From assembly GCA_018675575.1 (NCBI GenBank), contig JABGXW010000080.1, positions 1 through 59,337 on the forward strand: a stretch of DNA of 59,337 bases. The letters run 5' to 3'. Position numbers and translations under genes: made by a program. This DNA is from Bacteriovoracaceae bacterium (lineage in GTDB: Bacteria; Bdellovibrionota; Bacteriovoracia; Bacteriovoracales; Bacteriovoracaceae). How positions within the stretch are numbered: the stretch's first letter is position 1; the number at the start of each line of letters is the position of its first letter. Of this stretch, positions 54,718-59,337 are shown piece by piece. Under the pieces are notes generated by a model. That model made no database searches, was not told where the DNA came from, and saw nothing but the letters and a program-made list of their open reading frames with translations.

Positions 54718-55389
54718 TTAGATTTTAAGTATTTCTGCCATAAAATCAGAAAAGTTTATTAATCCGGGAGTCATATCATTTTTTTTAACTATTGCATTAG
54801 CAGCATAAATAGCTCCATTTGCAAAAACTTTTCTATCTAATGCCTCATGTTCTAATTTTATAGATTCAAATTCAGTCTTTAAATGTAATTGGTGAATGCC
54901 TATGACATCACTTTTTCTTTCGGAGGTAATCTGACAGTCTTGATGGAGCCAGTTTTTAAAACTGATTGCAGTTCCGCTGGGTGCATCTAGCTTTTTTGTG
55001 TGATGAATTTCATGTACATTAAAAATTGTTTCGGGAAAAATACTTTTTGCTTTTCCTAAAGTTTCTAAACAAGCTTTTACCAGGTTTATACCCATGGAAA
55101 AATTATGCCCCCAAATCCAAGTTTTATTTAGTCTAATAAGGTCTTCATTTAATGAAGCTGGCCATTCAAACCCTGTAGATCCAGTGACCACGGGTAATTT
55201 TGATTCTAACAAAAGTGGAATAAGGGCCAAAAAAGGTGCTCCTGGGATAAATGAAATAACAACATCATGCCCATTAAGTTTTTCAAGAGTAAGAGCATTT
55301 TGACTATCAAAAACGGTGACATTTTCTTTAGAAATAAGTTCTAATACCTTTGATCCTGTTTTCCCTTTTCCTAGTAATGCAATATTCAT
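54718..55389 (-). CDS. dapB: 4-hydroxy-tetrahydrodipicolinate reductase (short form)
   Basis: 223 aa, shorter than E. coli DapB (273) and like the compact form of Bacteroidetes. The NAD(P)-binding start is MNIALLGKGKTGSKVLEL. VVTGSTGF, GHNFSMGINLVKACLE and the signature HEIHHTKKLDAPSGTA with catalytic His/Lys follow. I use ATG 55389, which overlaps the lysC stop as ATGA and begins the dinucleotide fold directly. A longer frame begins at 55461 but would only add unrelated residues within lysC. Confidence 0.93.
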   Translation of the reverse strand: MNIALLGKGKTGSKVLELISKENVTVFDSQNALTLEKLNGHDVVISFIPGAPFLALIPLLLESKLPVVTGSTGFEWPASLNEDLIRLNKTWIWGHNFSMGINLVKACLETLGKAKSIFPETIFNVHEIHHTKKLDAPSGTAISFKNWLHQDCQITSERKSDVIGIHQLHLKTEFESIKLEHEALDRKVFANGAIYAANAIVKKNDMTPGLINFSDFMAEILKI

Positions 55390-56747
55390 AATTGACCTAT
55401 AAAGGTTTGATGTAATAATCGTATTGAGCTTTCTGCGTCTTTGTTGTTTACTAAAAAACAAAAGTTATGTTTAGAGGCACCTAGGCAGATCATTCTGACA
55501 TTGATGTCAGGTATAGAATTAAATACTCTTGATGCTAAACCAGGAGTGTGATTTATCTTATTGCCTATCAAGGATATGAGACTTAAACTTTCTTCTACAT
55601 TCAAATCTCCTAAATCTCTAAGGTCCTTTAAAAATTCTTTACTAATTTCTTGATTGAGTTGACCGTTAATTGTCATGGCTACAGATATTTCAGAGGTTGT
55701 AATGGAATCTACTGACATCTTGTGGTCATTAAAAACTTTAAATATACTGTAGAGGAATCCATATGTTTGAAGCATTTTAGGGTTTTTAAGAGTGAGTAAA
55801 GTCTGATCTTTTCTCAGTGCCATGGCCCTAATAAGAGGTTTTGATTTTGTTTCTTCACAAATCCAGGTTCCTTTTGATTTTGGATCATAACTAGAACCTA
55901 CAAAAACTGGGATATTAACTTCAGCTGCTGGTAATAAAGTCGCTGGGTGTAAAATTTTTGCTCCAAAATTTGCTAATTCTGATGCTTCACTAAAAGTTAT
56001 TTCAGAGATAGGAACGGCCTCGTTACAGATTCGTGGATCAGTAGAGGCTATGCCTGCAACATCTGTCCAAATCTGCAGTACATCAGCATCACAAGCCCAT
56101 GCTAAAAGGGCAGCTGAATAATCACTCCCCCCTCGGCCTAGAGTCGTGGTTAATCCATCTTGGCTGGCGCCTATAAATCCTTGTGTCACAAAAGCTTGAT
56201 GACCATGTCTGGCCTCTAATAATTTTCTCTGACATTGTGTTCTCAATTCATTCTTTAGAGGCCTTGCAGTATTAAAATTCTGGTCAGTAATCATAACTTC
56301 ACGGACATCTAAATAAGATACTCTTTTTTCAGACCAGACCTGAACTAAACATTCAGTAAATAACCTGGAAGAAAGCCTCTCTCCAATTGCCAATAAGGAG
56401 TCATAGGTCTTTGGTGAACAATCTTTAAGCAGGTTAATGCCCTTTGCGAGGGTTTTTAATTCATTCAAAATTGATTCTATATCAGTAATAGCAGCCTGAT
56501 CGACTTCTAGAGCTTTTGCCAGCGAGATATGCCTATCTTTTATTTTTGTAAAGATTTTTCGGCAAGTTTTCCAATCTGCAATGGGTGCAACTTTAGAAAT
56601 CTCTACTAATTGATTAGTTGTTCCATAGGTGGCAGAAACAACAATAAGGTGGCTATTATGCACCTTAGCTATTTCAGCAGATCGATACATGGCCTCACGA
56701 TCTTTCATAGAACTTCCACCAAATTTTGATACAATAAACTTTGACAT
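55386..56747 (-). CDS. lysC: Aspartokinase
   Basis: 453 aa monofunctional aspartate kinase (E. coli LysC 449). The kinase domain shows KFGGSSMKD, VVSATYGTTN and GRGGSDYSAAL with LQIWTDVAGI. Two C-terminal ACT domains begin around residue 300 (RAMALRKDQTLLTLK) and should allow feedback by lysine. It makes aspartyl phosphate, the first step to lysine and threonine. AAGG precedes the ATG. It heads the operon under a lysine riboswitch, while asd is divergent. Confidence 0.95.
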   Translation of the reverse strand: MSKFIVSKFGGSSMKDREAMYRSAEIAKVHNSHLIVVSATYGTTNQLVEISKVAPIADWKTCRKIFTKIKDRHISLAKALEVDQAAITDIESILNELKTLAKGINLLKDCSPKTYDSLLAIGERLSSRLFTECLVQVWSEKRVSYLDVREVMITDQNFNTARPLKNELRTQCQRKLLEARHGHQAFVTQGFIGASQDGLTTTLGRGGSDYSAALLAWACDADVLQIWTDVAGIASTDPRICNEAVPISEITFSEASELANFGAKILHPATLLPAAEVNIPVFVGSSYDPKSKGTWICEETKSKPLIRAMALRKDQTLLTLKNPKMLQTYGFLYSIFKVFNDHKMSVDSITTSEISVAMTINGQLNQEISKEFLKDLRDLGDLNVEESLSLISLIGNKINHTPGLASRVFNSIPDINVRMICLGASKHNFCFLVNNKDAESSIRLLHQTFIGQL

Positions 56748-56821
56748 AAATAACCTTAATATCGGAATGTAATTAAACAGTTTTTTAAATTACAAATGGA
56801 AGACTTTTCAAGAGGTTTGTT

Positions 56822-57015
56822 CCTAAAGTGCTCCACAGATATTGAAATAAGCTTGCGCTGTTCTGTGACAATTTCCAAGGATTCAGCCCAGGAAATCAGC
56901 GGTTTATTAATCGGTCAATAAACAACTTCGGCGATGTGATCCTTCTTATCTTTTGTTATTAATCGGACACCGATGTCCTTAACAAATGGTAACTATCACT
57001 TCGCACCTCTTCAGG
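56822..57015 (-). promoter_or_regulatory. Lysine riboswitch (L box) of the lysC-dapBAD operon
   Basis: The conserved L-box elements occur in order on the minus strand: P1 CCTGAAG (57015-57009) pairing with CTTTAGG (56828-56822), the AGAGGTGCGAAG junction, ATCGCCGAAG (56935-56926), a GGCTGAATCC segment in P4 and GTGGAGCAC. P2 has loop ATCGGT (56974-56969) and P3 loop contains ACCGAT (56915-56910), which are perfectly complementary and give the known L2-L3 kissing pair. The aptamer is followed by 75 bases to the lysC ATG without a clear T-run terminator, so translational control is likely. Confidence 0.93.
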
Positions 57016-57027
57016 TCTTCATTGGTA

Positions 57028-57056
57028 AATGTAATTAAAAACAAAGATCATGGCAA
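57028..57056 (-). promoter_or_regulatory. Promoter of the lysine operon
   Basis: TTGCCA (57056-57051), 17-base spacer, TACATT (57033-57028) on the minus strand. The predicted start near 57021 is just ahead of riboswitch P1. Confidence 0.7.
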
Positions 57057-57135
57057 ATTTTTCTTGAAAATTTGTAAGATATTTGCTCTTTTAATAGATC
57101 GAAATGAAAAATAAGTCTTTAAATAAGGATTTAGA

Positions 57136-58260
57136 ATGAAAAATGTTGGTTTTATTGGTTATCGAGGAATGGTTGGGTCTGTTTTAATGGAGCGATTGAG
57201 ATTAGAAAATGATTTTTTAGACTTTAAATCACATTTTTTTAGTACTTCAAAACAGGGACAAGAGGCCCCTGAATTATGTCAAAATCAAGAAAAACTACTA
57301 TTAAATGCATTCGATCTGAGCTCTTTGTCTGATATGGATATTTTAGTGAGCTGCCAGGGTGGAGCTTATACCAATAAAGTCTACTCTGACTTAAAGGCCC
57401 GTGGATTTAATGGATATTTTATTGATGCTGCTTCGTCCTTGAGGATGAATGAAGAGGCCCATATTTGTCTAGATCCACTTAATGGTGATTTGCTACAGCA
57501 GGCCATAGACAAAGGTTCAAAAACTTTTGTAGGAGGAAATTGTACCGTTTCGTTGATGCTAATGGCACTTCATGGACTTTTTAAGGAAGGTTTAATTGAC
57601 TGGGTGACATCAATGACTTATCAGGCAGCAAGTGGTGCCGGGGCAAGAAATATGCAAGAACTATTGATGCAAATGAGACAAGTGGGAGAAAGGGCCCATA
57701 CATTAATGGCAGATAATTCTAACGGAATATTAGATGTTGATAAATCAGTAACGGATTTAATGCTATCTGAAGAATTTATAAAAGATCAGTTTAAAGTACC
57801 TTTAGCCTGTTCTCTTATCCCTTGGATTGATGAGAAGATGAAGAATGGACAGTCCCGTGAAGAATGGAAAGCGATGGCGGAGGCAAATAAAATCTTAGGA
57901 AATATCGGACCTAAAAGACAGATTCCAATTGATGGAACCTGTGTCAGAATAGGCGCTTTGAGATGTCATAGTCAAGCCTTCACTATTAAGCTTAATAAAA
58001 GTGTCGACATTAAAACTATTATTGAATTAATTGGAAATGCAAATGCATGGGTTAGGACCATTCCAAACGTCAAAGGGTTAACAACGACAGATTTAACACC
58101 AACAAAAGTAAGTGGAACTTTATCTATTCCTGTTGGACGCATTCGAAAGATGAATATTGGTAATAATTTTGTAAATGGATTCTCTGTTGGTGATCAACTA
58201 CTTTGGGGAGCAGCTGAACCTCTTAGAATGATGTTAAATTTAGTATTAAGACATATGTAG
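57136..58260 (+). CDS. asd: Aspartate-semialdehyde dehydrogenase
   Basis: 374 aa Gram-negative type Asd (E. coli 367). NADP-binding start GFIGYRGMVGSVLMERL, then SCQGGAYT, catalytic Cys in VGGNCTVSLMLMAL, and the substrate/His region RIGALRCHSQAFTIKL. It reduces aspartyl phosphate to the semialdehyde used by DapA. AAGGA precedes the ATG. It is divergent from lysC, so the intergenic region holds both promoters; the riboswitch serves only the minus-strand operon. Confidence 0.96.
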   Translation: MKNVGFIGYRGMVGSVLMERLRLENDFLDFKSHFFSTSKQGQEAPELCQNQEKLLLNAFDLSSLSDMDILVSCQGGAYTNKVYSDLKARGFNGYFIDAASSLRMNEEAHICLDPLNGDLLQQAIDKGSKTFVGGNCTVSLMLMALHGLFKEGLIDWVTSMTYQAASGAGARNMQELLMQMRQVGERAHTLMADNSNGILDVDKSVTDLMLSEEFIKDQFKVPLACSLIPWIDEKMKNGQSREEWKAMAEANKILGNIGPKRQIPIDGTCVRIGALRCHSQAFTIKLNKSVDIKTIIELIGNANAWVRTIPNVKGLTTTDLTPTKVSGTLSIPVGRIRKMNIGNNFVNGFSVGDQLLWGAAEPLRMMLNLVLRHM

Positions 58261-58312
58261 CCTTGTGCGCAGATTCCTTGTATCCCGATATTAAATAATA
58301 TATCTAATAAAG

Positions 58313-58343
58313 CAAAAACAAAAAGCTAAGCTCTTGTCAGCTT
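58313..58343 (-). terminator. Weak terminator-like hairpin
   Basis: AAGCT/AGCTT arms (58328-58332, 58339-58343) with a six-base loop are followed on the minus strand by AGCTTTTTGTTTTT. It could end transcription coming from the DUF285 gene and remnant to the right. Confidence 0.35.
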
Positions 58344-58425
58344 CAATAATGGAGACCAGATATTCAATAAATTTCTTTGGGAGTGATAATTTCCTTGCGC
58401 GCAGAAAGGTTAATAATTTCACCTC

Positions 58426-58451
58426 TACGGTATAATCACTATTATACCGTA
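58426..58451. repeat. Perfect 11-bp inverted repeat
   Basis: TACGGTATAAT and ATTATACCGTA flank CACT. The stem is AT-rich without a long T-run, so an operator-like site is as likely as a terminator. Confidence 0.7.
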
Positions 58452-58585
58452 TAGAATTTTCGGATCTTTTGGGGTTATTTTAGAACTCTATAGTCACATC
58501 TGAGAAATAATGAACTCTAAAGATCAAGATTACTCTTGTAGTTATTTTGAATGTTCGTTCAACAAATTTAGATGGTTACAAAGCT

Positions 58586-58614
58586 TCAACCCCCTCCACT
58601 TTTCCAATATAATT
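58586..58614 (+). promoter_or_regulatory. Sigma-70-like promoter
   Basis: TTCAAC (58586-58591), 17-base spacer, TATAAT (58609-58614). The expected start is about 35 bases before the ATG at 58655. Confidence 0.6.
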
Positions 58615-58654
58615 TTTCTTGAGAAGCTTACTCCAAATCAAAAAGGAGTTTGAT

Positions 58655-58777
58655 ATGTTCGATCTAATTAAGTTAAAAAATGTTCAATCTTGGGATACGA
58701 GCTGTTTAAAGAAAGGGCCACTCGCTAGCTATTATTTTTCTCTGTTTATTCACAATCTATTTAATCACTGTCTATAA
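58655..58777 (+). CDS. 40-residue ORF with strong start signals, probably a truncated gene 5' end
   Basis: The reading frame MFDLIKLKNVQSWDTSCLKK ... LFNHCL ends at TAA 58777. It has a good promoter and AAGGAG seven bases before the ATG. It lies at a scrambled junction: its last 17 bases overlap, on the opposite strand, the end of a C-terminal gene remnant. This suggests the start of a longer protein cut by recombination. I do not recognise the family. A genuine short peptide is the alternative. Confidence 0.45.
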   Translation: MFDLIKLKNVQSWDTSCLKKGPLASYYFSLFIHNLFNHCL

Positions 58778-58949
58778 ACATAGGTGCCGATATCAATCGA
58801 TCTCCATCTGGTTGTAAGACACGTACAAAATAATAACTATCGCCTGTAGGGTTAACTTTAAAGCTTACGTGATAGGGTTGATCACCACTTGTAGTTCTAG
58901 TGACAAAGTTCTGTAAATAAGGATCCCAATGGCTGATTGCAAGAGACAG
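58761..58949 (-). pseudogene. C-terminal gene remnant in a frame shifted from the DUF285 gene
   Basis: A minus-strand frame of 62 codons after a TGA (58952-58950) reads SHWDPYLQNFVTRTTSG, then a beta-strand-like segment SYYFVRVLQPDGDRLISAPM and ends FIDSD. It has coding character, resembling the last beta-strands of exported phosphoesterase-type proteins, but I cannot name the family. It overlaps the 3' end of the DUF285 gene in another frame over about 50 bases, as expected at a recombination joint. No start or upstream domain remains. Confidence 0.5.
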
Positions 58950-59337
58950 TCAAGCTAGCATTCTTGTTTAGGAAAATATCTACCCCTGTTGCTGGATTAG
59001 TCGTTACATCTTGCCAGCCTGTGGCGTCTAAAGAGGTTAAGTTGGTGGCATTTTGAAACATACTATCCATATTCGTGACTGCCGCTGTATCAAAGCTAGA
59101 GAGATCAAGACTGGTTAAGCCGCTGGCATGATAAAACATATAACCCATATTCGTGACTTTTGCTGTATTAAAGTTAGAGAGATTAAGACTGGTTAAGCTG
59201 TTGGCATGAAACATAGCATACATAGTCGTGACTGCTGCCGTATCAAAGCTAGAGAGATCAAGACTGGTTAAACTGGTGGGAGGCACGTTTACTTGTAACA
59301 AATTTAATAAAAACAAAACTTCGCAGTACCACTTGTC
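58897..59337 (-). CDS. BspA/DUF285-repeat protein, N-terminus beyond window edge
   Basis: The frame is open from the window end to TAG at 58897, about 146 codons. Four repeat units of the LTSLDLSSFDTAAVTNMDSMF kind are visible. The end TVSCNQPLGSLFTELCH has the two Cys often seen at the end of these proteins. A TTG at 59316 exists but would start mid-domain, so the gene very probably continues outside. Its first residues in the window (KWYCEVLFLLNLLQVNVP) do not look like a repeat and may mark another joint. The repeat DNA matches that of the partial lipoprotein at the other edge. Confidence 0.75.
   Translation of the reverse strand, partial: DKWYCEVLFLLNLLQVNVPPTSLTSLDLSSFDTAAVTTMYAMFHANSLTSLNLSNFNTAKVTNMGYMFYHASGLTSLDLSSFDTAAVTNMDSMFQNATNLTSLDATGWQDVTTNPATGVDIFLNKNASLTVSCNQPLGSLFTELCH

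Larger units (their letters stand above)
58261..58585. other. Intergenic region after asd
   Basis: No gene is apparent. It holds a weak minus-strand terminator-like hairpin (58313-58343) and a perfect 11-bp inverted repeat (58426-58451). No strong plus-strand terminator for asd is visible. Confidence 0.6.

Noticed and set aside
1..59337. Window as one circular molecule closed at the DUF285 repeats
   Set aside because: Joining base 59337 to base 1 puts the left lipoprotein frame into a stop within about ten codons, so there is no seamless closure; core chromosomal genes also argue against a plasmid.

Overview
The window is AT-rich, gene-dense Gram-negative chromosome. It has an LPS Kdo transferase, outer-membrane barrel proteins, Lol-type lipoprotein signals, a histone-H1-like Lys/Ala-rich protein, RicT, eukaryote-like NrdA/NrdB, BspA-type (DUF285) lipoproteins and an unusually large set of secreted hydrolases. 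Together these suggest a Bdellovibrionota-type bacterium (Bacteriovorax/Halobacteriovorax-like). That assignment is inference from gene content and style; no 16S rRNA or other marker fixes it. I see no rRNA operon, CRISPR array, transposase or prophage.

Layout. 1-0.6 kb: N-terminal part of a DUF285 lipoprotein running off the left edge. 0.8-3.9 kb: histone-like protein, PfkB/adenosine kinase, asnS. 3.9-12.7 kb (minus): sbcD-sbcC; ricT with a pentanucleotide microsatellite in its upstream region; a GYF-domain membrane protein, tmk and holB. 12.8-18.4 kb: barrel protein, waaA coupled to an orphan gene, a Flp-pilin-like protein and a second barrel protein. 18.5-23.1 kb: fadI-fadJ plus a LolC/E-like permease. 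23.1-28.7 kb (minus): tex, a P-domain subtilisin lipoprotein, and an overlapping membrane protein that resembles a detached protease prodomain. 28.8-36.7 kb: FAD oxidoreductase, metG, a CAU tRNA, tilS, ftsH-folP and a VOC protein. 36.8-46.3 kb: an exoenzyme-rich stretch with a trypsin-like protease, two more subtilisins, a VWA lipoprotein, an S1/P1 nuclease, a TPMT-like methyltransferase and a glycerophosphodiesterase. 46.3-49.7 kb: nrdB-nrdA. 50.1-53.0 kb: a gene remnant, a fatty-acid desaturase and an AstE/AspA-family enzyme. 53.0-58.3 kb: the lysine/diaminopimelate block lysC-dapB-dapA-dapD with a well-formed lysine riboswitch in its leader, and divergent asd. 58.3-59.3 kb: a scrambled junction (short ORF, C-terminal gene remnant) ending in a second DUF285 gene.

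How it fits together. lysC, asd, dapA, dapB and dapD cover most of the aspartate-to-DAP route, with the operon under lysine control. fadI/fadJ give beta-oxidation. The four secreted proteases, nuclease and phosphodiesterase fit a lytic or predatory lifestyle, although no direct role in predation can be read from sequence. The most interesting leads are the split prodomain arrangement beside the P-domain subtilisin, a GlyGly-CTERM-like tail on another subtilisin, a tandem NrdR-box-like pair far upstream of nrdBA, the (TATTG)n tract, and gene remnants clustered with DUF285 repeats at the window edge.
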